Positions 1-5,346 of a DNA stretch of 5,346 nt are shown here, one piece after another. The position numbers were made by a program, and so were the translations under genes. This DNA is from Chlorobiaceae bacterium. Its GTDB lineage: Bacteria > Bacteroidota > Chlorobiia > Chlorobiales > Chlorobiaceae. How positions within the stretch are numbered: the stretch's first letter is position 1; each line of letters begins with the position of its first letter. The notes under the pieces are model-generated. The model was not told the origin of the DNA. It made no database searches and worked only from the letters and a program-made list of their open reading frames with translations. The stretch covers positions 4,138-9,483 of the forward strand of contig JAAXUM010000042.1 in the NCBI GenBank assembly GCA_013336025.1. The letters run 5' to 3'.

Positions 1-887
1 CCAAAGGCGATAAAAACAGTAACGGTGGCAGCTTTGAAGAGTTTGATCAATCCCTCTGTCCAGTTGAATTTTGCGTTCGTCATCTCATAAACGGCCGGTT
101 TTGCAGTACGAAGCTGCAATTGCTCTTCATCCCACAACTGCCATTTTCTGAAAATTTTCTCAACCGTTCCGTTGTTTACCAGCGAGTCTATTGCGCTGTT
201 AACTTTTGCAACCAGCAGGGTATCCTGTTTTCTGATGCCAACAACATAGGCTCCGGTCTGGAATGGTTTACCGACCGCTTTCAGTTTCGGGTTCTGGCGG
301 GCGTAGAACATTTCACCGGCAACGTCCATCAGCACAGCATCAACCCGACCAAGCTCAAGATCCTGGTAGGCTCCTACGGGGTCCTGATAACCCTTTATGA
401 TGTGTCCGTCCTTTTCAAGCAGTCGTGAAGCGGCGCAATTGACCAGCGTGCCTACGGATTTGTGATATTTTTTGCACTCTTCCAGGGAGGTGATCAGCGT
501 ATCGCTGCTTTTTACGGTCAACTGGAGTCTGAACAGATAATAAGGTTTGCTGAAAAGCATCTCCCTGGCGCGGTCTTCGGTTGGTTCAAAGCCGTTAATA
601 ATAACATCAAACTCTTTCCGCTGCAGCGAGGCGACAATGCTCTCCCAGTCGGTAGGGACAAAAACCGCTTTCATATTCATTTGCTTTCCCAGGGCATCAG
701 CAAATTCATAATCAAATCCGGTGTAAGACTGTGGATTAGCCGGATCGGCATATACATAGGGCGCTCCTCCGCTCGGATCACCTCCCCAGCGTAATACCGG
801 CCGGGAATAAGCTGTCAGTGAGTTGATCACGAACAGGAAAAGGACAAGGAGAAGATGTTTCGTTGTGGGGAGGGTCTTTTGGTTTAA
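1..887 (-). CDS. Amino-acid ABC transporter, fused periplasmic binding protein/permease (partial; 3' end beyond left edge)
   Basis: The product binds a polar amino acid in the periplasm and continues into the membrane permease of the same ABC importer. I translated 295 codons without a stop. Counting from the codon at 887, residues 11-27 are a hydrophobic signal segment (HLLLVLFLFV). A family-3 solute-binding domain follows at about 30-255: RWGGD near its start, TGFDYEFADALG at 56-67, an EDR motif with candidate ligand Arg106, FSKPYY at 112-117, VGTL at 145-148, VDAVLMD at 182-188 and IFRKWQ at 245-250. After a linker, residues 279-295 (GLIKLFKAATVTVFIAF) match the first helix of HisM/GlnP-type permeases, so this is a fusion and not a free binding protein. 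The substrate cannot be named. The start is uncertain: no ATG, GTG or TTG lies in frame between the upstream TAG and the signal peptide. I chose the TTA codon at 887 because it sits 5 nt after AAAGAGG. ACG at 863 (giving MKHLLLVLF) is the main alternative. GTG at 830 would destroy the signal peptide. Confidence 0.88.
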
Positions 888-892
888 GGGAA

Positions 893-899
893 CCTCTTT
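893..899 (-). promoter_or_regulatory. Possible ribosome binding site of the transporter gene
   Basis: On the minus strand these bases read AAAGAGG, a fair Shine-Dalgarno match. They lie 5 nt before an in-frame TTA codon at 887. This is the only purine-rich site just upstream of the signal-peptide coding region. It bears on the start choice because no canonical start codon is present there. The match is short, so it could be chance. Confidence 0.35.
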
Positions 900-937
900 A
901 CGTTCAGCTGCCTAAAATTAAAAATTTACAGATTTTT

Positions 938-956
938 AACAATGATAATCTTGTTC
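938..956. promoter_or_regulatory. Candidate operator upstream of the transporter gene (AACAA-N8-TTGTT)
   Basis: A perfect 5-bp inverted repeat (AACAA at 938-942, TTGTT at 951-955) flanks TGATAATC in the AT-rich leader of the transporter gene. The 19-base stretch AACAATGATAATCTTGTTC agrees with the classical Fur box (GATAATGATAATCATTATC) at 14 of 19 positions by direct comparison. It lies about 50-70 bases before the proposed start, where an operator or promoter would be expected. No clean -35/-10 pair could be assigned: TATCAT on the minus strand is a fair -10 but lacks a partner. Fur control of an amino-acid importer would be unusual, so another dimeric repressor is equally possible. Confidence 0.25.
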
Positions 957-1079
957 AGGCAATCTCTGATCAATCAGGAAGAGTCGCATGAAAGGGTATC
1001 GGAAACGTTCTTTTTAAAGAGTTTTCTCTGCATGGAGCCGGGCGATGATGGCCGGTTTTGAAGCGTTAATGTGCCATGT

Positions 1080-2273
1080 TCAACCGCAGAGCAGCCTGAT
1101 TGCAGCAGCGATGATCGGGATTCCTTCGACGATCTGCTCCGGGGTGTTGTTGCAGTAGGAGAGGCGAAGCGTGTTGTTTTTTTTCCCTTCCGGATCAAAG
1201 GTTTTTCCTGCAACGAAGACTGCCCCGCCTTTGACGGCGATTTTCATGATCTCCGTTGCATCGCTTCCTTCCGGCAGCGTCAGCCAGATGTAGAATCCGC
1301 CCCTTGGTTCGTTGTAGTGAACGTATGACGGGAGATGCTCCTTCAGAGCGGCAACCATGGCCGAAGCTCTTTTTTTATATTCCTGACGCACACCGGCAAT
1401 ATAGCTGTCGATCTTGCCTGAACGGATGAAGGCGTCAGCGAGCACCTGGGTGAAACTTGGAGAACAGGCGTCGGCCGACTGTTTGATCAGCTCGCATTTT
1501 TCATAGATCGCTTCAGGGACGAGCATCCATCCGAGCCTGAGGCCGGGACCGAGAATTTTCGAGAAGGAACCGGTATAACAGACATCAATGCCCTCCGGAT
1601 CGATGGATTTGATTGGTTGTAACCGTTCCCGATCCTCTTCATGGAAATAAAGGTCGCCGTAGGCATCATCCTCGATGAGCGGGATGTTTGAACCTTGGAG
1701 TGTTCTGATAAGTTCCGCTTTACGTTCCTTGCTGTAGAGCAGGCCTGCCGGATTGTGGAAATAGGGGGTGATATAGAGCAGCCTGGCTTTCTCTTTTTTT
1801 CTGATTTCTTCGTTGAGCAGATCGATGGCCAGTCCATCCCTGTCAACAGGGATGCCGTGCAGCGCGGCTTCAGAGGATCGGAACGCAGAAAGAGCTCCAA
1901 TGAAGCAGGGCTGTTCAACCAGCACCCGGTCTCCCGGATCTATAAAGGCTTTAGCAAGCAGACTGAGTGCCTGCTGGGAACCGGTGGTGATGAGCAGCCG
2001 GTTGCTTTTGACCGGCAGTCCTTTGCGCTCAAGAAATCCTGAAAGAGATTCAAGCAGAGAGGGGAGACCCGGTGTAGGCCCATACTGAAATGCTGCCTGT
2101 TTTGTTTTCTGGTCGAGGTTGCTGAAGAGCTCTTCTATTTCCTGCACAGGAAAGAGATCATTACCAGGCATGCCTCCGGCAAAGGAGATAATGTCAGGCC
2201 TTGAGGCAAGGGTCATGAGATCCCTGATTTCAGATGACCGGAGCAGCGATACAGCTTTTGAGAAACGTTGCAT
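1080..2273 (-). CDS. PLP-dependent class I/II aminotransferase (aromatic / 2-aminoadipate type)
   Basis: This cytoplasmic fold-type I aminotransferase of 397 residues is complete and of typical length. Visible landmarks are SFAGGMPG at 30-37 (substrate loop), TTGSQQAL at 96-103 (phosphate cup), HNPAG at 173-177 (Asn174 contacts PLP), EDDAYGDL at 201-208 (Asp for the pyridine nitrogen, Tyr205 for O3'), GSFSK at 235-239 with Lys239 as the Schiff-base lysine, GLRLGW at 244-249, and RLSYCN at 370-375 with Arg370 for the substrate carboxylate. The pattern fits the LysN/kynurenine/ArAT subgroup related to MocR regulators, but there is no N-terminal HTH. As the last gene of the ior-paaK cluster it likely interconverts aromatic amino acids and arylpyruvates. 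That substrate is inferred from context; 2-aminoadipate or branched-chain substrates remain possible. It starts 15 nt after the ACT gene stop with no recognisable Shine-Dalgarno (TTTCAAAACACCCCT precedes ATG), so translation may depend on coupling. Confidence 0.93.
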   Translation of the reverse strand: MQRFSKAVSLLRSSEIRDLMTLASRPDIISFAGGMPGNDLFPVQEIEELFSNLDQKTKQAAFQYGPTPGLPSLLESLSGFLERKGLPVKSNRLLITTGSQQALSLLAKAFIDPGDRVLVEQPCFIGALSAFRSSEAALHGIPVDRDGLAIDLLNEEIRKKEKARLLYITPYFHNPAGLLYSKERKAELIRTLQGSNIPLIEDDAYGDLYFHEEDRERLQPIKSIDPEGIDVCYTGSFSKILGPGLRLGWMLVPEAIYEKCELIKQSADACSPSFTQVLADAFIRSGKIDSYIAGVRQEYKKRASAMVAALKEHLPSYVHYNEPRGGFYIWLTLPEGSDATEIMKIAVKGGAVFVAGKTFDPEGKKNNTLRLSYCNNTPEQIVEGIPIIAAAIRLLCG

Positions 2274-2288
2274 AGGGGTGTTTTGAAA

Positions 2289-2717
2289 TTAAACCTGGTA
2301 AACATCCCCTTCCTGCAGGAGTTCCATTTTGTGTTCCTGGAGCACAGCAATGATTTTTTGAAGGGAATCCGCCCTGATCACTACCGTTGCCTGGCATTCT
2401 CCGGATGCAAACGCATACATATAGTCGATTGCCACATTGTTATCAGAGATGATCTGCAGGGCTTTGTGCAGTCCTCCGGGCCTGTGGGGAATAATCATGC
2501 ACACCACTTCGGTGATTTTTACGGCAAAGCCTTTTTCCCTCAGAATGGTTTCAGCCAGTTCCGGTCGACCGACAATCATGCGAAGGATGCCATAGTCGGT
2601 GGTATCGGCAATGCTGAATGCCGAAATGTTGATGTCGTGCTCGGCAAGGGCTCCGGTCAGTTCGGTCAGTCGTCCGGTTCTGTTTTCAAGAAACACCGAT
2701 AACTGCTTGATAATCAT
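2289..2717 (-). CDS. Tandem ACT-domain protein, probable amino-acid-sensing regulator
   Basis: The 142-residue product consists of little more than two ACT domains and has no attached enzyme or DNA-binding domain. ACT1 covers about residues 3-66, with the ligand-loop motif ENRTGRLTELTGAL (11-24) followed by HDINISAFSIAD. ACT2 covers about 70-139, with IPHRPGGLHKALQIISDNN (76-94) and VAIDYMYAF. Both loops carry the Gly-(Arg/Gly)-Leu signature that sits at amino-acid-binding dimer interfaces in ACT regulatory domains. Stand-alone tandem ACT proteins occur in many bacteria beside 2-oxoacid oxidoreductase and PaaK genes, but their role is poorly defined. Here it lies between paaK and the aminotransferase, so I infer that it senses an aromatic (or branched-chain) amino acid and modulates one of these enzymes. 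Whether it binds a ligand, and which partner it touches, cannot be seen in the sequence. Start ATG at 2717 is well supported by a strong RBS. Confidence 0.92.
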   Translation of the reverse strand: MIIKQLSVFLENRTGRLTELTGALAEHDINISAFSIADTTDYGILRMIVGRPELAETILREKGFAVKITEVVCMIIPHRPGGLHKALQIISDNNVAIDYMYAFASGECQATVVIRADSLQKIIAVLQEHKMELLQEGDVYQV

Positions 2718-2722
2718 GGTAT

Positions 2723-2728
2723 CTCCTT
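2723..2728 (-). promoter_or_regulatory. Strong ribosome binding site for the ACT-domain gene
   Basis: The minus strand reads AAGGAG followed by five bases (ATACC) and ATG. It is the best Shine-Dalgarno in the window and fills most of the 15-nt gap after the paaK stop. It fixes the start of the ACT gene and suggests this small regulator is translated more strongly than its neighbours, which have weak or absent sites. Confidence 0.75.
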
Positions 2729-2732
2729 CTGG

Positions 2733-4034
2733 TTAGGTGAGTTTGCGTTTGTCGATGACGCGCTGGGCTTTTCCCATACTGCGTTCAATGGTGTTTGGTT
2801 CCACCAGCCGGATTGATGCGCTGATGCCGAGGATACTTGAGATATTGGCATGAATTCTTTTACGCAGCCCTTCAAGTTCCTTTACCTCGTCTGAAAAAAA
2901 CTGGGGTTCGACTTCAACCTGGATTTCGAGGGTGTCGAGGTTGTTTTCGCGACTGACGACCAGCAGGTAGTGCGGTTTTGTTTCGCTCATTTCAAGCAGG
3001 ACCGATTCCACCTGTGACGGGAACACGTTGACGCCCCGGATGATGAGCATATCGTCAGAACGTCCAACGCACTTTTCCATTCTTACCAGCGTGCGGCCGC
3101 AGTCGCATTTTTCCGCATGCAGTCGTGTCAGGTCGCGCGTTCGGTAACGTACAAGCGGCATGGCTTCCTTTGTTGCAGGAGTAAAAACCAGTTCTCCCAG
3201 TTCACCGTAAGGAAGTACTTCGCAGGTATCGGGGTTGATGATTTCAGGAATAAAGTGATCTTCAAAAATATGCATGCCATTCTGGCAGTGACACTCCATT
3301 GAGACTCCAGGCCCGATGATCTCGCTGAGTCCGTAAATATCGTATGCCTTGATGCCGAGCAGGTTCTGGATCTGCGTACGCATCTCTTCCGTCCATGGTT
3401 CAGCACCGAAAATGCCGGCTTTAAGTCTGATCTTTTTACGATCAATTTGTTCTTCAACCAGAGCCTCGCCAAGAAAGGCCGCATAGGAAGGGGTGCAGGC
3501 AAGCGCAGTAGACCCGAAATCTTCCATGAGTTGCAACTGCTTTTTGGTGTTTCCGCCTGAAATGGGAATAACCGACGCCCCGACTTTTTCAGCGCCGTAG
3601 TGTACGCCGAGGCCCCCGGTAAACAGTCCGTACCCGTAGGCGATCTGCACGATATCGGAATTAGTCACTCCCGCCATGGTAAGCGATCGAGCTACCACTT
3701 CGGTCCACATACTGATGTCGTTATGGGTGTATCCTACCACGGTTGATTTTCCGGTTGTGCCGCTCGATGCGTGCAGTCGGACAATGTCGTGCTGCGGAAC
3801 GGTAAAAAGGCCGAACGGGTAGTTGTCCCGAAGATCCTGTTTGGTCGTGAACGGCAGTTTATTCAGATCTTCGATGCTTCGAATATCTCCGGGTTCGATG
3901 CCGGTATCCTGCAGCTTGTTACGGTAAAAGGGCACCTTGTCGTAAACCCTCTGCACCATTTCTCTGAGCCGCTCCCCTTGAAGCTTTCGGAGCTCTTCCC
4001 GCTCCATGCACTCGTAACGTTTATTCCAGATCAT
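2733..4034 (-). CDS. paaK: Phenylacetate-CoA ligase (arylacetate-CoA ligase)
   Basis: PaaK activates phenylacetate or a related arylacetate with ATP and CoA to give arylacetyl-CoA, AMP and pyrophosphate in the cytoplasm. The 433-residue protein is full length for the family. It starts with the typical MIWNKRYE and carries the P-loop SSGTTGKS (90-97), [12 protein letters not shown] (132-143), YDIYGLSE (231-238), [15 protein letters not shown] (247-261), [10 protein letters not shown] (294-303), CDCGRT (310-315) and [20 protein letters not shown] (324-343). The C-terminal swivel domain has SMGKAQRV, with Lys422 as the probable catalytic lysine of the adenylation step. Cysteines 248, 250, 310 and 312 plus nearby histidines could form a metal site; that is an inference. 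Its ATG overlaps the iorB stop in an ATGA junction and lacks its own Shine-Dalgarno, so translation is probably coupled. Pairing with iorAB points to arylacetate salvage or the reverse rather than the aerobic paa pathway, whose other genes are absent here. Indoleacetate or hydroxyphenylacetate may also be substrates. Confidence 0.96.
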   Translation of the reverse strand: MIWNKRYECMEREELRKLQGERLREMVQRVYDKVPFYRNKLQDTGIEPGDIRSIEDLNKLPFTTKQDLRDNYPFGLFTVPQHDIVRLHASSGTTGKSTVVGYTHNDISMWTEVVARSLTMAGVTNSDIVQIAYGYGLFTGGLGVHYGAEKVGASVIPISGGNTKKQLQLMEDFGSTALACTPSYAAFLGEALVEEQIDRKKIRLKAGIFGAEPWTEEMRTQIQNLLGIKAYDIYGLSEIIGPGVSMECHCQNGMHIFEDHFIPEIINPDTCEVLPYGELGELVFTPATKEAMPLVRYRTRDLTRLHAEKCDCGRTLVRMEKCVGRSDDMLIIRGVNVFPSQVESVLLEMSETKPHYLLVVSRENNLDTLEIQVEVEPQFFSDEVKELEGLRKRIHANISSILGISASIRLVEPNTIERSMGKAQRVIDKRKLT

Positions 4035-4627
4035 GATGTCGTCGCTTGATGTTGAGATAGAGATAATGCCTCTCCTTTTCTGAATGCCTTGATGTTCATG
4101 GCAACCATATCGTTGCCTTTCGCCTGAAAAAGCGCTTCGATACCTTTTTCAAGCAGTTCTGCAGTAATCCCGGTAAAGGGAGCTGCGGCTCCCAGCATAA
4201 CCATATTCGATGTTCGCGTACTTCCGGCTTCGCGGGCCAGCAGGTGCGCATTGATCAGGACGGGGCGGATAGTTTGCTGCAACGCGGCCAGAATTTCATG
4301 TTCCGCAGGGTAGTTCGGAATGTTGACGAATGGTTCCATTGCGGTAACCACTTTTCCCTGAGGAGAGAGGAACGGCAGATAACGCAGGGCTTCAAGCGGC
4401 TCTACCGAAAGAATCAGGTCGGCGGTACCTTCAGGGATGAGATCGGAATAGATTTCGCGGTCGGAAATCCGCAGATGCGACTGTACAGCTCCTCCGCGCT
4501 GACTCATGCCGTGAACCTCTGCCTGCCGGACGGTAAGGCCGCTTTTCAAGGCGGCCCAGTCGATCACCGCTGCGATACTGAGTATTCCCTGTCCTCCAAC
4601 TCCGGCTACAATGATATTCTTCTGCAT
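4031..4627 (-). CDS. iorB: Indolepyruvate:ferredoxin oxidoreductase, beta subunit
   Basis: IorB is the small subunit of the CoA-dependent arylpyruvate oxidoreductase and consists of a single pyruvate-oxidoreductase gamma-type domain. The 198-residue product has the N-terminal nucleotide/CoA-type loop [13 protein letters not shown] (5-17), the subunit signature [18 protein letters not shown] (36-53), [18 protein letters not shown] (70-87) and SNMVMLGA (140-147). All are characteristic of IorB, and the length is normal. The frame stays open to an ATG at 4684, which would add 19 polar residues lying inside iorA. I prefer the ATG at 4627 because the product then begins [14 protein letters not shown] as in the family, 5 nt after the iorA stop. 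A weak GAG before it is the only Shine-Dalgarno-like sequence, so translation is probably coupled to iorA. The 3' end overlaps the paaK start by 4 nt. The complex converts arylpyruvate + CoA + oxidised ferredoxin to arylacetyl-CoA + CO2 + reduced ferredoxin, and is reversible in principle. Confidence 0.95.
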   Translation of the reverse strand: MQKNIIVAGVGGQGILSIAAVIDWAALKSGLTVRQAEVHGMSQRGGAVQSHLRISDREIYSDLIPEGTADLILSVEPLEALRYLPFLSPQGKVVTAMEPFVNIPNYPAEHEILAALQQTIRPVLINAHLLAREAGSTRTSNMVMLGAAAPFTGITAELLEKGIEALFQAKGNDMVAMNIKAFRKGEALSLSQHQATTS

Positions 4628-4632
4628 GGACT

Positions 4633-5346
4633 CTACGGTTTGGCGGCTTGTTGACGTTTTTTCTTTGCAGCGGCCTCGATACATTCGCGTTGTGCAATGA
4701 CCACCGAAACTCCTGCATAGTTCAATTCTTCATTGAGCACGGAAATGTTTTTCCCGAGATGCGTTTTCAGCGGTATGATGGTTCTGATATGCGCTTTATC
4801 GACACCAAGTCCGATGCAGAGAGAGACAATTCTGCTGCCTGTTGCAGAGGATTGCTGCCCTCCGGTCATGGCCGTGGTGTCGTTATCTGCAATAATCACG
4901 GTAAGTGAGGTTCGATCATTGACCGCGTCAAGCAGGCCGGTCATGCCCGAATGTGCAAACGTGGAGTCGCCGATAACGGCGACTGCAGGGTGCAGACCGG
5001 CATCGGCTGCGCCTTTTGCCATCGTGATGGATGCCCCCATGTCGACACAGGTATGAATGGCATTGAACGGCGGCAGGGCGCCAAGTGTATAACAGCCGAT
5101 ATCAGAAAAGACCTGGCTGTGTGCAAAGGTTTTCATAACGGCGTTAAGAGCGTCGAACATATCCCGGTGTCCGCAACCTTTGCAGAGTTCAGGTGGGCGG
5201 TTCACCATAATGGAGGGTATCGGCAAGCCCTTTTTTTCTGTTATGCCGAGAGCACTCCTGATGTTGTCGGCACTGAGTTCTCCGGCGCGGGGGAGGGTGC
5301 CGTCAAGTCGTCCATTAATTGCACTGTTGTTGAAATAACCTCGCAG
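4633..5346 (-). CDS. iorA: Indolepyruvate:ferredoxin oxidoreductase, alpha subunit, C-terminal part (5' end beyond right edge)
   Basis: The frame is open from the right edge and gives 237 visible C-terminal residues of IorA, the thiamine-diphosphate-binding catalytic subunit. Counting from the first visible codon, RPPELCKGCGHRD (50-62) marks the start of the TPP domain. It is followed by SDIGCYTLGALPP (81-93), TCVDMGASI (99-107) and the TPP/Mg motif, GDSTF (126-130) through DNDTTAMTGG (154-163). The N-terminal transketolase-like domains lie outside the window. The oddity is the C-terminus. The protein ends VVIAQREC (215-222) plus 15 mostly Lys/Ala/Gln residues, with no CxxCxxCxxxC ferredoxin repeats, whereas typical IorA carries a two-[4Fe-4S] domain there. 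Cys55, Cys58, Cys85 and Cys222 remain, arranged like the ligands of the single proximal cluster in archaeal 2-oxoacid oxidoreductases. The iorB ATG begins 5 nt after the stop, so no detached ferredoxin module fits between them. TTG at 5226 is an internal codon, not the start. Confidence 0.94.
   Translation of the reverse strand: MRGYFNNSAINGRLDGTLPRAGELSADNIRSALGITEKKGLPIPSIMVNRPPELCKGCGHRDMFDALNAVMKTFAHSQVFSDIGCYTLGALPPFNAIHTCVDMGASITMAKGAADAGLHPAVAVIGDSTFAHSGMTGLLDAVNDRTSLTVIIADNDTTAMTGGQQSSATGSRIVSLCIGLGVDKAHIRTIIPLKTHLGKNISVLNEELNYAGVSVVIAQRECIEAAAKKKRQQAAKP

Larger units (their letters stand above)
888..1079. other. Intergenic region between aminotransferase and transporter gene
   Basis: About 190 non-coding bases separate the two genes. 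The half nearest the transporter (about 911-950) is strongly AT-rich and probably holds its promoter. The other half has short self-complementary pieces: CCGG/CCGG around 1038-1055 and AGAG-TTTT-CTCT at 1018-1029. None forms a stem of more than 4-5 bp followed by a U-tract in the sense direction. I see no convincing terminator for the upstream operon, so read-through into the transporter gene cannot be excluded. Confidence 0.6.

Noticed and set aside
120..794. Two plus-strand open frames (120-428 and 462-794)
   Set aside because: The minus strand across this whole stretch encodes a continuous solute-binding domain with conserved motifs, so the plus-strand frames are shadows.
1018..1055. Terminator after the aminotransferase gene (CCGG/CCGG and AGAG-AAAA-CTCT stems)
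   Set aside because: Stems are only 4-5 bp and are not followed by a proper U-tract on the minus strand, so a terminator cannot be supported.
974..1213. 79-codon minus-strand frame spanning the aminotransferase 3' end and the intergenic region
   Set aside because: It lies mostly in an alternative frame of the aminotransferase, is rich in Ser/Arg/Thr as out-of-frame translations often are, and has no Shine-Dalgarno.
2268..2702. Open plus-strand frame of 144 codons lying almost exactly antisense to the ACT gene
   Set aside because: It mirrors the ACT gene, which has clear domain motifs and a strong RBS. The antisense translation shows no recognisable motif and has no plausible leader. It is a shadow frame.
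4244..4654. 136-codon plus-strand frame antisense to iorB
   Set aside because: iorB on the opposite strand has the family motifs and operon context. The plus-strand translation has no recognisable domain.
4628..4684. Upstream ATG at 4684 as the iorB start
   Set aside because: It would add 19 polar residues encoded inside the iorA coding end, before the conserved N-terminal strand. The start at 4627 gives the normal IorB N-terminus directly after the iorA stop.
1..5346. CRISPR arrays, tRNA or rRNA genes, insertion sequences or long repeats
   Set aside because: I looked on both strands and saw no regularly spaced repeats, no cloverleaf-like or rRNA-like sequence, and no transposase coding. 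The window is almost fully explained by ordinary metabolic and transport genes.

Overview
The window holds six protein-coding genes, all read on the minus strand, so the transcriptional order runs from high to low coordinates. The base composition (roughly half G+C by eye), the anaerobic ferredoxin-dependent enzyme set and the ABC-transporter fusion suggest a strict or facultative anaerobe. My best guess is a green sulfur bacterium (Chlorobi/Chlorobiaceae). That assignment comes from gene content and general resemblance; the window has no rRNA or other taxonomic marker.

Region 5346 to 1080 is a tight five-gene cluster with gaps of 15 nt or less. It begins with the C-terminal part of indolepyruvate:ferredoxin oxidoreductase alpha subunit (iorA, cut by the right edge). 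Next come iorB (beta subunit), paaK (phenylacetate-CoA ligase), a small protein made of two ACT domains, and a PLP-dependent class I/II aminotransferase. Together these can link aromatic amino acids, aryl-2-oxoacids, arylacetyl-CoA and free arylacetates. Run oxidatively, this degrades aromatic amino acids to arylacetate and yields reduced ferredoxin. Run reductively, it salvages arylacetates: PaaK activates the acid, IorAB carboxylates it with reduced ferredoxin, and the aminotransferase forms the amino acid. The ACT protein is the likely amino-acid-sensing regulatory part.

Region 1079 to 888 (about 190 bases) is non-coding. It contains an AT-rich stretch with a short inverted repeat that resembles an operator, and no convincing terminator.

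Region 887 to 1 is the N-terminal part of a second transport gene, cut by the left edge. It encodes a periplasmic polar-amino-acid-binding protein running straight into the start of a HisM/GlnP-type permease domain, so it is a binding-protein/permease fusion. Its reading frame is intact, but no ATG, GTG or TTG precedes the signal peptide.

The most notable points are that IorA ends without the C-terminal two-cluster ferredoxin domain while keeping four cysteines that fit a single proximal [4Fe-4S] cluster, that a tandem-ACT protein sits inside an ior-paaK-aminotransferase operon, and that the transporter gene lacks a normal start codon.
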